A stretch of DNA of 64,000 nucleotides from Jeotgalibacillus campisalis (GCF_000829515.1 NZ_JXRR01000014.1:713860-777859); one strand, 5' to 3'. Shown: positions 26,326 through 36,439, counted from the stretch's first letter. Made by a program: numbers and translations. Notes: generated by a model from the letters alone, not told the origin.

Positions 26326-27383
26326 TTATTGTCCGTCCTTCCTTTGGATACGAGTACCAGCCGAATTTGAAAAAAGCTTGCCCTTGGCACTAAATCTTTT
26401 ATTTCTTTCATTCTTTTATTTCTTATGCTATTAGCAGCAAGCCAAATTTCATCCTGCAGACTGAGCTCCACATAAGGTTCAATGGAAAACGTTTGGACCA
26501 TAAGGGCAATCTCGATAATATGATCTTCAATCGTGCTTGTTTTTAGATTTCGAATCTGCGCTATTTTTTCAATGGTATAGAACTGTTGGATGTATCTCAG
26601 CGTTTTTTCAGTGGAAACAGTCAGGACAAATTCTTTTTGAGTTATATCCTTCTGAATTGAATTAAGGATTGGATAAGTATTTTTATCTTGTATTTCTGTA
26701 AGAATATAGTGAAGTGTGTTTAAGAAACGAATATGCACTTCTGATTCATCCGTTTTAAAATGGTCAGCCAGCTGCCGGGGGGTTTGCCCAATTAATTGAA
26801 AGCCGGTCATTTGCTGAACAATATAATCAGGATGATCTGGAAATTTATTTTTCATAAAGATCTTCGTTAATTCTAAATATAGTTTTTTAGTGTTTTTGCG
26901 TCTATCATCTTTCCAATTTAAAAATGTATGTTTTACCCAGTGTTGAATATCGGGATCACGCTGTACAGGAAAAAATCGATTTTCCTGATGAATGTAATTC
27001 GACAAAGACTGGGATAGCAACAAAAGTCTTTTCCAAAAAATTGTTGCTCTGTCATGGTAAAGCCAGCCTTTTAAATAAAAGGGAAAAGGATGATTTTTAA
27101 AATAAGCGTCAAGTGCGTTTTCTCCGTCTTCCGATACTCGCCATCTTTGTTCTTGAAACTCGATTAAATACTTGTTCATTATTAGGCGCTCACAACTTTG
27201 ATCAAAAGATTTCCTTGATAAGTGCGGATAAATTTGAAAGAAATCATGCGCTCCATATAAATGAGCGTCTTGAATTGTCTGTGAAGTTTTCTTTCCTGAT
27301 ATCAAATGAAAAATTGCGGAGCGGCTTCGATCTCCATTAAATAAGCGAAAACAGAGCAATAAGATCGCATCCAAATAGGTCAT
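26250..27383 (-). CDS. ypbB: YpbB-like helix-turn-helix protein
   Basis: 377 residues, recognised mainly by position (recQ-ypbB-fer) and size (B. subtilis 352). Soluble, basic; a helix-turn-helix-like segment lies near residues 275-300 (YTIEKIAQIRNLKTSTIEDH), like the HTH_40 domain that follows RecQ helicases in other organisms. With recQ it may form one functional unit in which YpbB supplies the missing C-terminal helicase domain; this is inference. Confidence 0.85.
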   Translation of the reverse strand: MTYLDAILLLCFRLFNGDRSRSAIFHLISGKKTSQTIQDAHLYGAHDFFQIYPHLSRKSFDQSCERLIMNKYLIEFQEQRWRVSEDGENALDAYFKNHPFPFYLKGWLYHDRATIFWKRLLLLSQSLSNYIHQENRFFPVQRDPDIQHWVKHTFLNWKDDRRKNTKKLYLELTKIFMKNKFPDHPDYIVQQMTGFQLIGQTPRQLADHFKTDESEVHIRFLNTLHYILTEIQDKNTYPILNSIQKDITQKEFVLTVSTEKTLRYIQQFYTIEKIAQIRNLKTSTIEDHIIEIALMVQTFSIEPYVELSLQDEIWLAANSIRNKRMKEIKDLVPRASFFQIRLVLVSKGRTDNKWKIPYLNTLDSGLSERVKKKSSKV

Positions 27384-27516
27384 AAAAGCTCTCCTTTAAT
27401 GAGTTCATTGCTTTATTTTATCATGTTTTTGTCGATTACTGTCCGATTTCTTTTTGTCTAATAGGGTAAAATTAGAATGGTTCAAGCAATTCCATTGAAG
27501 ATTAAGCATCTTTCTA

Positions 27517-27545
27517 TTGAAAAAGCTCAATGACATGTTTAGAAT
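27517..27545 (+). promoter_or_regulatory. Sigma-A promoter of fer
   Basis: TTGAAA (27517-27522), 17-base spacer, TAGAAT (27540-27545), 57 bases before the ferredoxin start. Confidence 0.65.
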
Positions 27546-27590
27546 GATACATGATACTTTTTTTGTGTTTTAGAGGATTTATTGAACTAG

Positions 27591-27851
<261 letters not shown>

Positions 27852-27860
27852 ATAACAGAA

Positions 27861-27894
27861 AACTGCGAAAACCAATGGTTTTCGCAGTTTTTTT
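27861..27894. terminator. Bidirectional terminator fer / rsiX
   Basis: Perfect 13-base arms AACTGCGAAAACC (27861-27873) and GGTTTTCGCAGTT (27877-27889), loop AAT, T tract on both strands. The rsiX stop at 27893 falls in the T tract. Confidence 0.9.
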
Positions 27895-29230
27895 ATCGAA
27901 TAAATTGTTTATTGGGACCAAGAGGAACCACAATCGGTTTTTCAAGATCAAACCCCAGTTCCCTGGAATCTGATATGTTTTCAAATAAAACCTCTTGCAT
28001 TCCAAAGGAAGCAGCCGTGAGCAGCACAGCTTCAATGAAGTTCTTCTTCTCCTCGTCGGTAAAGTCATTAATCTGCTTGCTTGGTGTAATAGTCAGCAAA
28101 TCGTTTTCCTGCTGAGTCTCGATGGTTATGTTTTCAGGCAATACTTTAGTAAAACCGTTTGGCACCTCTTGCTGCATTTTTTTCAAGGCATCTTCAATCG
28201 TTGCAAAAGAGGCATAAGACTGGGCAAAATACACGTTGGAAGTCCGATCATCTCTATATAAATAATAACCTTTATTTTTATTATTTAATGAAATGTCCTG
28301 TCCCCCCATTGAATCAGTACCCTCAAATTCTCCTTCACCATTGGCTATTTTAAAAAGACGATAATTATCGTGGCCAAACGTTTGCTTTAATACCTCATTC
28401 AACACGTCAAAAGAAGATTCTTTTATACGTTCGCTAAAATTATCTATCGTTCCTGTAATACTATCTTTCGATGGGGTGGATAGATCAACTGTTACAGGGT
28501 GATAGTCACTAAAGCCTATTGCTTCTTCGTCAATTTCATCAGCCCATCTGTTGTATAATTCAATGCTACTGTCTTCATTTTCTTTTTCCGGCAAAAGAAA
28601 TGTAAAAGGAATTACATATCCATCCCATGATACCAAAGCGGTTTTGAAATAAGAACGGCCGCTTGCTTCAGCAGAATATAAGGCAGTCCCTTGAGGCTGC
28701 TCTTCTACGGTAGCGTTAAAAATAGTTGCATTAAGATTTTCATCAAACTGCTTAGACTCATCTGCTGGCTCTGTTTCTGAGAAAGACCCGTGATCCTTGG
28801 CCTCATTGCTGCTGTTTTCTTCACCAGGCTTTTCTTTCTGTTCCTGAATAGCAGGATTTTCATCTTCTGCTTCATCACTAGAATTACTTTCTATTGTAAG
28901 TTCAGTTTTTTCTTCCTCTAAGCTGTTTATATGAGAATCCTCTGCAGATTCTTCTGTGGTTTGTTCATGGTAAGAATCAACCGCTTCATTATCTGATGAG
29001 ATATTCATCTCATTATTGCTGTTGAGGAAAGGAGAAATTAATAGAAAAAGCAGCATCAAAACAGCAGCACTGGCTGCTCCTGGAATCCACAATGTCCTTC
29101 TTTTATTTTTCTTGCTTTCTTTTAGCTTTATTTTTTTATACATCATTTCAGCCGTTTGTCTGTTTTTGAAGTTCGGCATCTTATTTAACATTTCTTCAAT
29201 ATCTTTATTATTCCACTTTGAACCGCTCAC
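27893..29230 (-). CDS. rsiX: Anti-sigma-X factor RsiX
   Basis: 445 residues: cytoplasmic N-terminus (1-45), one membrane helix (about 46-68, LWIPGAASAAVLMLLFLLIS), an acidic linker rich in Glu/Ser and an extracytoplasmic domain. The layout and the position right after sigX match RsiX of B. subtilis (368 residues); this one is longer, mainly in the linker. It holds SigX inactive at the membrane. Overlaps sigX by 23 bases. Confidence 0.88.
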   Translation of the reverse strand: MSGSKWNNKDIEEMLNKMPNFKNRQTAEMMYKKIKLKESKKNKRRTLWIPGAASAAVLMLLFLLISPFLNSNNEMNISSDNEAVDSYHEQTTEESAEDSHINSLEEEKTELTIESNSSDEAEDENPAIQEQKEKPGEENSSNEAKDHGSFSETEPADESKQFDENLNATIFNATVEEQPQGTALYSAEASGRSYFKTALVSWDGYVIPFTFLLPEKENEDSSIELYNRWADEIDEEAIGFSDYHPVTVDLSTPSKDSITGTIDNFSERIKESSFDVLNEVLKQTFGHDNYRLFKIANGEGEFEGTDSMGGQDISLNNKNKGYYLYRDDRTSNVYFAQSYASFATIEDALKKMQQEVPNGFTKVLPENITIETQQENDLLTITPSKQINDFTDEEKKNFIEAVLLTAASFGMQEVLFENISDSRELGFDLEKPIVVPLGPNKQFIR

Positions 29231-29750
29231 TGCTTTCTGCCTCCTTCCTGTTCGACATCTTCTCCCTTAAACTTTTAATTGCTCTATGTTGAGTCGTTTT
29301 AACTTTTCCTTCTGTCCATCCTAATATTTGAGCCGTTTCTGCTATACTGAGCTCTTGAATGTACCTCATGATCACAACCATCCTCTGATCTGTTGTGCAT
29401 TGATCCAGGCACATATATAACTCTTTCATACTCTCATTCAATTCAGCTATCTCATATGGTAATGGAGATTCAGAAGCAAGGTCTTTTTTTGACCAGTCAA
29501 AACTGCTTAAAATTCTTTTTTTGATTGTTGATTGTTTCCTGAAATGATCGATGGCTACATTTTTTGCGATAGAAAACAGCCACGTTTTTTCAGAACTTTT
29601 CCCTTGAAACTGTCCGTAGGATTTCATAACACGGATAAAGACTTCCTGCATTAGATCTTCTGCAATATCTCGATTCTTAACTAAGTAAATCAGGAATTGA
29701 AATACATCCTGTTGATAATCCGTATATAACCTCTTAAAAACGGAGTCCAT
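29208..29750 (-). CDS. sigX: ECF RNA polymerase sigma factor SigX
   Basis: About 180 residues. Region 2 has DLMQEVFIRVMKSYGQFQGKSSEKTWLFSIAKNVAIDHFRKQ (residues about 35-76); region 4 has QELSIAETAQILGWTEGKVKTTQHRAIK. This closely follows B. subtilis SigX, which controls surface charge and peptide resistance. I chose ATG at 29750, preceded by GGGGAGGAG at six bases; an in-frame ATG at 29771 would put that ribosome binding site inside the gene. Confidence 0.94.
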   Translation of the reverse strand: MDSVFKRLYTDYQQDVFQFLIYLVKNRDIAEDLMQEVFIRVMKSYGQFQGKSSEKTWLFSIAKNVAIDHFRKQSTIKKRILSSFDWSKKDLASESPLPYEIAELNESMKELYMCLDQCTTDQRMVVIMRYIQELSIAETAQILGWTEGKVKTTQHRAIKSLREKMSNRKEAESSERFKVE

Positions 29751-29778
29751 TTTAGTCTCCTCCCCGTTCATTTCATTA

Positions 29779-29804
29779 GTCGTATGTACGTTTAAAAAGT
29801 TTCA
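29779..29804 (-). promoter_or_regulatory. ECF-type promoter of sigX (likely autoregulated)
   Basis: Minus strand TGAAAC (29799-29804), 16-base spacer, CGAC (29779-29782), the -35/-10 pattern of sigma-X and related ECF factors. It sits 29 bases before the sigX start. Confidence 0.65.
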
Positions 29805-30004
29805 CATCTAGTGTACTATATCTGCAAACGATTAAACAGATAGACTGGAATAGTCTGCCAGATTATATAATAAGGAAGCCGTAAAAATACCGGCTCTACA
29901 TTGTTTTACATAGCCATCTTTATTAATGCGGAAAGTCTTTTTAAGGCTCAAGGATACCTGCTGTAAAGCGCCAAAGGACCTCCAGTTAATTGATAAATCT
30001 TTAC

Positions 30005-30052
30005 AAAAAAATCCTATGCGGACAAGTTTGCTGTCTGCATAGGATCTTTTTA
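30005..30052 (-). terminator. Terminator of the resDE transcript
   Basis: ATCCTATGCGGACA (30011-30024) pairs with TGTCTGCATAGGAT (30032-30045) with one mismatch; seven T residues follow on the minus strand. Confidence 0.85.
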
Positions 30053-30088
30053 TTTAAAAGCTGAAAAGACTTCTGAGCTATTGTGGAT

Positions 30089-31867
30089 TTACAGCTGCTT
30101 ATCCGGCAACTGAAACCTGAAAGTCGTACCCTGATTAAGATTGCTTTCTACTTCAATTGCTCCATTGTGTGCTTCAATAAGGTTTTTTACTATTGCAAGG
30201 CCAAGACCCGTACCTGAACGTCCTCTCGTCCTTGCTTTATCGGCTTTATAAAATCGTTCAAAAATAAATGGAAGGTCTTCATCTGGAATCCCGATGCCAG
30301 AGTCGCTTACTTCAACTGTTAACCGTTTGGCTTCTATTGAAACCGTCAATTGAATAATTCCGCCATCGTGTGTATGACGAAGCGCATTATCAAGTAGATT
30401 AGTCAGCACTTGTTCCATTCGATCGGGATCAAATCTCCATTCATCCTCTTTTGCTAAAAGAGAGTCAATGGTCAGCCTGATGTCTTTTTCTTTTGATACG
30501 ACATTAAATTTATTTATAACTCGCTCCATAAAAGGCAGCACGGGAAGCGTTTCATAATGCAAGGTAATATGACCTGCTTCAATTCTTGCAAGATCGAGCA
30601 ATTCATTTACAAGGCGGCCCATTCGCAAGGATTCATCATAAATAATTCGGGCAATTTCCTTTCTCTCTTCATCCGTCTGAGGAATATCATCCACGATTGC
30701 CTCGCTGTATCCCTGCAGCATAGAAATAGGAGTCCTTAGTTCATGAGAAACATTTGCAATGAAATCCTTTCGAAGCTTTTCAAGGCCTCTTTCCTCAGTC
30801 ATATCCCGTATAACAGCTACCGCTCCTCGCACCAGATCGCCGCTGTACAGCGGACTGAGAATGGTGACAAAAGTTCTTCCTAAAATTGTTACTTCCCCTA
30901 CCTGCTCTTCGTCCGTTTCCATTACCCGCAGAAGAAGTTCCTGAAGCTGCGGCGGCAGAGCCTCATTCATTCCTGCTGCCTGCTCCTGATACCAATATTG
31001 CAAAAAGCGATCAGCTGGAGGGTTTGAAATTAATATAGTGCCGTCCCGATTAAATGTAATGACTCCATCTGCCATAGAACTTAAAATACTCGACAGCTGC
31101 TCTTTTTCCTGGCTTAATGCATCAAGGTGATGCTTAAGCTGTCTTCCCATCTGATTGAATGCTGTAGCAAGTTCGCCTATCTCATCTTGAGTAAGGATCG
31201 GAACTTTCGTATCAAATTTACCTCTTGCTACCTCAAAAGCTCCCTCACGCATTCTTCTTAACGGAGCTGTAATCCTGGTGGAAAGGAAAAAAGCAAATAT
31301 AGTTGTCAGAATGATTGCAATCCCTGCTGCTAAGACAATGATTCGCGTTGTTTGTTCTGTTGTCTGTTGTAATGCTTCTAACGATTGATAAACATAAACT
31401 GCTCCTGAACTGCCATCTGTAAAGGTAAAAGGAACCCCGGTTATAATAACGTTTTCGTAGCGGTTTGATGAAGCGTCCGATTCAACGGACAGTTCCTGCT
31501 GAACAGATTTCTGCTGCTCTGTCACGCTTGAAAAAACCGTACTCTGTTCAATTAATTCTCTAACATCCTGCTGATATGCTTTATTTCCATCGGAAGAAAA
31601 TGTCCCAACATTCTCAATTGTCACTAATGCATAGACCGGCTCATCCACAATTTCCGAGATAATTTGAAGACTGAGATCCATGTCGCTATGATCTTCTAAT
31701 ATGCGGGATATTTTCTGTGCTTCAAACTGCAGAGATTGTTCAACTTCTTCAACATGGTAATTTTGGAAAAATTCAAGCAATAAAATGGTCAAAATAAACA
31801 GAACAAAGGAGACAAGCAATAGAATTGTCATCCAGAGCTTGCCTACTACACTTCTCCATATTCTCAT
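30089..31867 (-). CDS. resE: Sensor histidine kinase ResE
   Basis: 592 residues (B. subtilis 589). Membrane helices at about 13-33 and 175-197 enclose an extracytoplasmic domain; then HAMP (about 198-250), a PAS domain (about 255-350, ITFNRDGTILISN), the phospho-acceptor VSHELRTPISM and the ATPase core (NLLDNALRHT, DSGIGIPDED, GTGLGLAIVK). ResE senses oxygen limitation or nitric oxide and phosphorylates ResD. Its start overlaps resD by four bases. Confidence 0.96.
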   Translation of the reverse strand: MRIWRSVVGKLWMTILLLVSFVLFILTILLLEFFQNYHVEEVEQSLQFEAQKISRILEDHSDMDLSLQIISEIVDEPVYALVTIENVGTFSSDGNKAYQQDVRELIEQSTVFSSVTEQQKSVQQELSVESDASSNRYENVIITGVPFTFTDGSSGAVYVYQSLEALQQTTEQTTRIIVLAAGIAIILTTIFAFFLSTRITAPLRRMREGAFEVARGKFDTKVPILTQDEIGELATAFNQMGRQLKHHLDALSQEKEQLSSILSSMADGVITFNRDGTILISNPPADRFLQYWYQEQAAGMNEALPPQLQELLLRVMETDEEQVGEVTILGRTFVTILSPLYSGDLVRGAVAVIRDMTEERGLEKLRKDFIANVSHELRTPISMLQGYSEAIVDDIPQTDEERKEIARIIYDESLRMGRLVNELLDLARIEAGHITLHYETLPVLPFMERVINKFNVVSKEKDIRLTIDSLLAKEDEWRFDPDRMEQVLTNLLDNALRHTHDGGIIQLTVSIEAKRLTVEVSDSGIGIPDEDLPFIFERFYKADKARTRGRSGTGLGLAIVKNLIEAHNGAIEVESNLNQGTTFRFQLPDKQL

Positions 31868-32580
31868 TCATCAAGTACCTCGAACTTGTACCCAACCCCC
31901 CACACAGTAACAATCATTTTTCCTGCTTGCTCAGATACTCTGTTTAACTTTTCGCGTAAACGCTTAACATGGGTATCCACGGTTCTGAGGTCTCCGAAAA
32001 ACTCATAATGCCATACTTCCTTTAATAATTGTTCTCTATCGTAGACCTTATCAGGACTTTTTGCTAAAAATAGCAATAATTCATATTCTTTTGGCGTCAA
32101 TGTCACCTCATGACCGTCTGCTGTGACACGGTGAGCATCGTTGTCTATGACAAGATGAGGATAGGCAATCATATCTTTTGCTTTTGTTTCAGTTTGAAGA
32201 TAGTTGGTAGTGGAGGATCTGCGAAGCAATGCCTTCACTCTGAGCACTACTTCCCTTGGACTGAACGGTTTAACAATATAATCATCCGTTCCAACTTCAA
32301 ATCCCTGTACCCGGTTTCCTTCTTCCCCTTTTGCTGTCAGCATGATCACTGGTGTAGCTTTTACTTCTCGAAGTTCACTGCATACTTGTATCCCATCTTT
32401 TCCTGGCATCATTAGATCAAGTAAAATGCAATCAAAATTTTCTTCCAGCGCCAGAGCAAGTGCCTGGTCCCCGTCTTCAGCTTCAACGATTGAATAACCC
32501 TCCCGCTCAAGATACATCCTTAAAAGGCGCCTGATTCTTTCTTCGTCATCCACAACTAAAATATGGCCCATTTCACTCAT
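31864..32580 (-). CDS. resD: Response regulator ResD
   Basis: 238 residues; receiver with DDEERIRR, phospho-acceptor Asp in CILLDLMMPGKDG, MLTAKGEEG and KPFSPREV, then a PhoB-type winged helix ending VDTHVKRLREKLN and VWGVGYKFEV. ResD drives genes for aerobic and anaerobic respiration. In B. subtilis resDE follow resABC in one operon; here a palindromic repeat of about 170 bases separates resD from ccsA. Confidence 0.96.
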   Translation of the reverse strand: MSEMGHILVVDDEERIRRLLRMYLEREGYSIVEAEDGDQALALALEENFDCILLDLMMPGKDGIQVCSELREVKATPVIMLTAKGEEGNRVQGFEVGTDDYIVKPFSPREVVLRVKALLRRSSTTNYLQTETKAKDMIAYPHLVIDNDAHRVTADGHEVTLTPKEYELLLFLAKSPDKVYDREQLLKEVWHYEFFGDLRTVDTHVKRLREKLNRVSEQAGKMIVTVWGVGYKFEVLDE

Positions 32581-32618
32581 CTTGTTTCCTCCTTATGCAT
32601 ATGTATTTTTATTTAAAT

Positions 32619-32790
32619 AGAGAGCCTGGGACAAATGTGTCTCAAGCTCTTTGACCGGTTCACTTCGCTTCAGGCGGACGCTTTCCGCAGGGACGGGAGC
32701 TTGAGCCTTTCCAGGGCTTTGCCCTGCAAAGTCTCAAGCAACCGTCATATCCTGCAGGAGTCCCCGCCTTCCGCTCCGCTCACCTCATAC
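32619..32790. repeat. Full-length dispersed palindromic repeat
   Basis: Composite: a small hairpin GAGCCTGGGACA/TGTCTCAAGCTC, then a long imperfect palindrome with outer arms CAGGCGGACG / CCGCCTTCCG, middle arms GCAGG / CCTGC, and an inner stem GACGG-GCTTGAG-CAGGGC / GCCCTG-CTCAAGC-CCGTC closing on TTT. No coding capacity. Degenerate copies occur at 8916-9030, 13199-13290 and 22683-22757. Confidence 0.85.
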
Positions 32791-32852
32791 TGATGATATA
32801 TACTGTCTCATTTTTTACCTTTTTCTCAGATTATGTTCCAACCTTTTATGTT

Positions 32853-34040
32853 TTAAGCGTAAGAATGCAAGCCTGCTATAATCAGGTTCACTGCAATCAA
32901 GTTAAACATAATAATAGCAAAACCGATAACAGCAAGCCAAGCAGAACGGTTTCCTTCCCATCCTTTAGACAATCTCAGATGGAGGAATGCTGCGTAAAAA
33001 AGCCAAGTAATTAAAGCCCACACTTCTTTCGGGTCCCAGCCCCAGAATCGTGTCCAGGCGATTTGGGCCCAGATCATAGCAAATACAAGACCACCTAATG
33101 TAAACACTGGAAAACCGATTAAAATAGAACGGTAGCCGACTTCGTCCATAAGATTTAAGTTTACTCGCTTTACAAGAGGCTGCAGTAAAGCGGATATGCT
33201 TTTTCTTGTTACTAATCGCAGCACCAGATAAAGGATTGTCCCTGTAAGTATAGACCAAAGGACAGTATTTAATCTGCTGGCGTTAACAATGGCCGGCATC
33301 GACAATGATGTAGCAAATTGTCCTTCTGTCAGCAGTTCACCTTGATGAGGAATGACTAGTGCCGGAAGGGCGTACTGTGCAGTTGCTGCTTCTTCCTCTG
33401 AATTTACGTACGCAAATTCAGATTCATAGCCGGCTATAGAGCCTGCAGTTGTTGATACAATAAACCCAACCACGAGAACTAAACTAAAAAGAACGGCTTC
33501 AAGCCAAAAGGTTTGCTTCCCTTTTTTTGCTAAGTCAACATCCTTTAATAAGTAGATTAATCCAGCTACAAAGCTGATGGCAAGAATTGCCTCACCTGCA
33601 GCAACCGTTGAAACATGTATGGCCAGCCAATCACTTTGCAGAGCGGGGATAAGTGGTGATACATCTCTTGGAAACATGCTTGAGTAGGCGATAATAAGCA
33701 AGGCAATGGGCAAGGCGAAAACACCTAAAACATGCGTACGGTAAATAAAATAAATAATAATAAAAGCGGCTACAAGCATCATGCCAAAAAATGTAATAAA
33801 CTCAAATAAATTGCTTAGAGGAGCATGTCCGGATGCAATCCACCTCGTAATAAAATAACCAAGCTGTGAAATGAACCCGGTAATCGTAATGGTAATAGCA
33901 ATCGTTGCCCACTTATTTTTTCCTGTTTGATTCGTATGTTTTTTTGATTTTATAGAACCGGCAAAAAACACAGTCGCGATCAAATACAGCACAAACGCTG
34001 CGTAAAGCAGGGTACTGCTAATGCTAACTAGTTGAGTCAC
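32853..34040 (-). CDS. resC: Cytochrome c biogenesis protein CcsA (ResC)
   Basis: 395 residues with about eight membrane helices. The tryptophan-rich heme-handling motif [20 protein letters not shown] (residues about 326-345) and conserved histidines ([17 protein letters not shown]) mark CcsA/ResC of the system II cytochrome c synthase. With ResB it carries heme across the membrane and attaches it to apocytochrome c. It overlaps resB by 17 bases. Confidence 0.96.
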   Translation of the reverse strand: MTQLVSISSTLLYAAFVLYLIATVFFAGSIKSKKHTNQTGKNKWATIAITITITGFISQLGYFITRWIASGHAPLSNLFEFITFFGMMLVAAFIIIYFIYRTHVLGVFALPIALLIIAYSSMFPRDVSPLIPALQSDWLAIHVSTVAAGEAILAISFVAGLIYLLKDVDLAKKGKQTFWLEAVLFSLVLVVGFIVSTTAGSIAGYESEFAYVNSEEEAATAQYALPALVIPHQGELLTEGQFATSLSMPAIVNASRLNTVLWSILTGTILYLVLRLVTRKSISALLQPLVKRVNLNLMDEVGYRSILIGFPVFTLGGLVFAMIWAQIAWTRFWGWDPKEVWALITWLFYAAFLHLRLSKGWEGNRSAWLAVIGFAIIMFNLIAVNLIIAGLHSYA

Positions 34041-35700
34041 GGTTATTTTCCTCCTTTGCGTCAGCGGATGTATTCCTGTTTAAATTTTCTTCCTGGTGAT
34101 CGACAGGCTTTTCTAAACCTGTGGAATCAAACACATATTCGAGATCTTTTCGTAAACCAAACCAGTTTTTATTCGTGTGACCAGCGGCAAGAAGTCTGCC
34201 ATCAGCAGTTTTTTTCAGCCACAGCCTTCTATGATTCCAATATGCGCCTTGTACGACACCAATCATAAAGACTGCTCCACCAAGCCCTAAGATCCATAGA
34301 GTTAGATCTTTTCGAACGGTTAATCCGGAGACATCTCTGGTCTCGACTCCTGCAAATTCCAATGCATAGTCATTTTCGCCAAGCGGCTCCACGTTTCGTT
34401 GAATCCCAATGAATGCTACTTCTCCATCCGGCTTTTCAGGTGAAAATAATCTAACTAAAAAAGCTGGGTTATTGGGAATAGGAGAAACAGATTGAGGTTC
34501 GCCATCTTCAAATCCGGAGAAGTCAGGAAAATATTCTGTCAGCTCCACACTGTAGCCATTTTCAAGTTCGTATACTTTTTGCGGTTCATCAAATCTAATC
34601 GTAAATGAGCCGACTGACTCCTCTGAGGCTTTGTTTGTCATATTAAAACTCATCGATAAGTACTCATCTTGCCGGAAATCGACCTGGTAGAGAGCAAATT
34701 GGTCAAATTTAAGTGGCTGATTGACTTGTATGGCTCCATTTTGTACTTCTACTAACTCGCCTTGCTGACCAGCAATGCTTCCTTGTTCTCTTTGGTAGAG
34801 ATGAGCATCCGTCTGATAGTTTTTAGCAATCGCGCCTTCTCGTTCAATGGTGTTATTAAATACTTCAGGGTCTTCACCTTGTTCATATGTCTCCACAGTG
34901 AACCCGTCACTTTTTAAAAAGTACTCCTGACCTGTTCCGGGAATTGCCATCGTTTCTCCTTCACGGATCCACATATTTTCGTCAACATACATACCAGGAA
35001 CGAAACGGAGCATCCCGCCAATAAGAAAGATAATTAAGCCTATATGATTTATATAAGGACCCCACCTTGAAAATCTTCCTTTTTCAGCTAGTAAATGATC
35101 TTTTTCTTCTCGAATGCGATAGCGCTTTTTTTCCAGCCGTTCTCTTATTTGAGCGATTGTTTTTTCAGGTGATTCAACAGAATAATCCGAAAAAACCCGT
35201 TGTCGTTTCATAAAAGATTCATGCCGGTTTATTCGCTGATGTTTTAATGCTTTATATAGTGGTATTACACGGTCAAGGCTCGCGATAATGATTGATGTGC
35301 CGATTGCTCCAATTAGTAATAAATACCACCATGAGCTGTATAAATCATGAAAACCGAGCACATAATATATTTTTCCGGCTATTCCGTATCTTTCTTCATA
35401 ATAGACGTTCTCTGTTCCCTGTGGGATAAACAGGGCCTGAGGAAAGATTGTTCCAAGAGATGATGCAATAAGCGTAGTGACAATCAGCCACACCCCTACT
35501 TTTACTGAGGAGAAAAAATTCCAAATTTTATCTATTATCGAAAGATTGTACGTTTGAGACCTTCTCGCCATTCCCTCATATCGCATTACATCAGCTGTTT
35601 TTCTGTTTTCTGCATCCTTCGATAAAGTACGCCCGCATGATAAGCAAAGTTCTGTTCCTTCTGGATTCACGTGGCCGCACTTACAGGTTATTTCATTCAT
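34024..35700 (-). CDS. resB: Cytochrome c biogenesis protein ResB (Ccs1)
   Basis: 558 residues. The N-terminus has a zinc-ribbon-like [18 protein letters not shown], as in other Bacillus ResB proteins, followed by four membrane helices and a large extracytoplasmic domain (about 240-455). [15 protein letters not shown] and [18 protein letters not shown] are family signatures; the His in INHIG is a likely heme ligand. Partner of ResC in system II cytochrome c maturation. Confidence 0.96.
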   Translation of the reverse strand: MNEITCKCGHVNPEGTELCLSCGRTLSKDAENRKTADVMRYEGMARRSQTYNLSIIDKIWNFFSSVKVGVWLIVTTLIASSLGTIFPQALFIPQGTENVYYEERYGIAGKIYYVLGFHDLYSSWWYLLLIGAIGTSIIIASLDRVIPLYKALKHQRINRHESFMKRQRVFSDYSVESPEKTIAQIRERLEKKRYRIREEKDHLLAEKGRFSRWGPYINHIGLIIFLIGGMLRFVPGMYVDENMWIREGETMAIPGTGQEYFLKSDGFTVETYEQGEDPEVFNNTIEREGAIAKNYQTDAHLYQREQGSIAGQQGELVEVQNGAIQVNQPLKFDQFALYQVDFRQDEYLSMSFNMTNKASEESVGSFTIRFDEPQKVYELENGYSVELTEYFPDFSGFEDGEPQSVSPIPNNPAFLVRLFSPEKPDGEVAFIGIQRNVEPLGENDYALEFAGVETRDVSGLTVRKDLTLWILGLGGAVFMIGVVQGAYWNHRRLWLKKTADGRLLAAGHTNKNWFGLRKDLEYVFDSTGLEKPVDHQEENLNRNTSADAKEENNRDSTS

Positions 35701-35717
35701 GCGTAAGACCCCTAACG

Positions 35718-36251
35718 TTATGGCTTAATCATTTCCATGTATTCTGCTACCATTTCTTCTGTCATTTCACCTTTTACCACCTTTACTACCTCACCTTCAG
35801 GATTAATGAGCAGAGTAGTAGGAAGCGGACCGATTGCATAGGCATACATCACATCTTTTTGAGCATCACGTACCACAGGAAATGATAAATTATACTCATT
35901 TGCAAAGTTATTCACCTGGAATTCTGATTCGCCTACATTGACGGCAAGAATCTGAACACCCTCATCTTTATACACTTGATATTGATTTTCCATATAAGGC
36001 ATCTCTTTTTCACACGGCTTGCACCAAGTGCCCCAAAAGTTTAGGAAAACTCCCTGCCCTTTATAGTCCGAGAGACGGTGAGCGTTACCGTCCAGATCTG
36101 TTAATTCAAAATCTGGCGCAGCATCTCCTGCTTTAACAAGCATTCTATCGTCGTCAGTTAAAGTGGAATATAAAGTATAGACAACTGCTGCTATTAACAC
36201 CGTCAAGATGGACACTCGAATAAGCAGGCGTTTCTTTTTGCGTTTACTCAC
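35718..36251 (-). CDS. resA: Thiol-disulfide oxidoreductase ResA
   Basis: About 177 residues: an uncleaved membrane anchor (about 10-27) and an extracytoplasmic thioredoxin fold with WGTWCKPCEKEMP (CxxC). ResA reduces the CxxCH disulfide of apocytochrome c before heme attachment. I chose GTG at 36251, with AGGAGG at seven bases, which aligns with B. subtilis ResA (179 residues); the frame extends to an ATG at 36311 without a ribosome binding site. Confidence 0.94.
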   Translation of the reverse strand: MSKRKKKRLLIRVSILTVLIAAVVYTLYSTLTDDDRMLVKAGDAAPDFELTDLDGNAHRLSDYKGQGVFLNFWGTWCKPCEKEMPYMENQYQVYKDEGVQILAVNVGESEFQVNNFANEYNLSFPVVRDAQKDVMYAYAIGPLPTTLLINPEGEVVKVVKGEMTEEMVAEYMEMIKP

Positions 36252-36400
36252 GATTAAACCTCCTGATACACCATAGTTCGAATAAATGAATTCCATTAGT
36301 TTCTTTGCCATTATAGCATTTGTTTAAGAAGCTCAAGGGGGAAGTATATGAATGAACTGTGAAAACTAATCTTTTATAGTCAGTATGTACCTAAATACAA

Positions 36401-36439
36401 GTTGAAACTACAATCTCATTGGAAGATTGTAGTTTCAAC
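36401..36439. terminator. Perfect 16-bp inverted repeat after rluB
   Basis: GTTGAAACTACAATCT (36401-36416) and AGATTGTAGTTTCAAC (36424-36439) match exactly with a seven-base loop. The T-rich tail is weak on the minus strand (TTGTATTT). Probably the rluB terminator. Confidence 0.6.

Larger units (their letters stand above)
29772..30088. other. 317-bp intergenic region sigX-resE
   Basis: Contains the sigX promoter and the resE terminator (listed separately). The centre (29820-30000) has no open frame or structure I can name apart from a short GCCG/CGGC inverted repeat near 29876. Confidence 0.6.

Noticed and set aside
28159..28353. Plus-strand frame opposite rsiX
   Set aside because: No ribosome binding site; rsiX is supported by its membrane helix and its overlap with sigX.
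29860..29990. tRNA or structured RNA between sigX and resE
   Set aside because: No cloverleaf or T-loop; only a short GCCG/CGGC inverted repeat.
32793..33258. Extra small frames over ccsA
   Set aside because: Out-of-frame shadows of the ccsA coding sequence.
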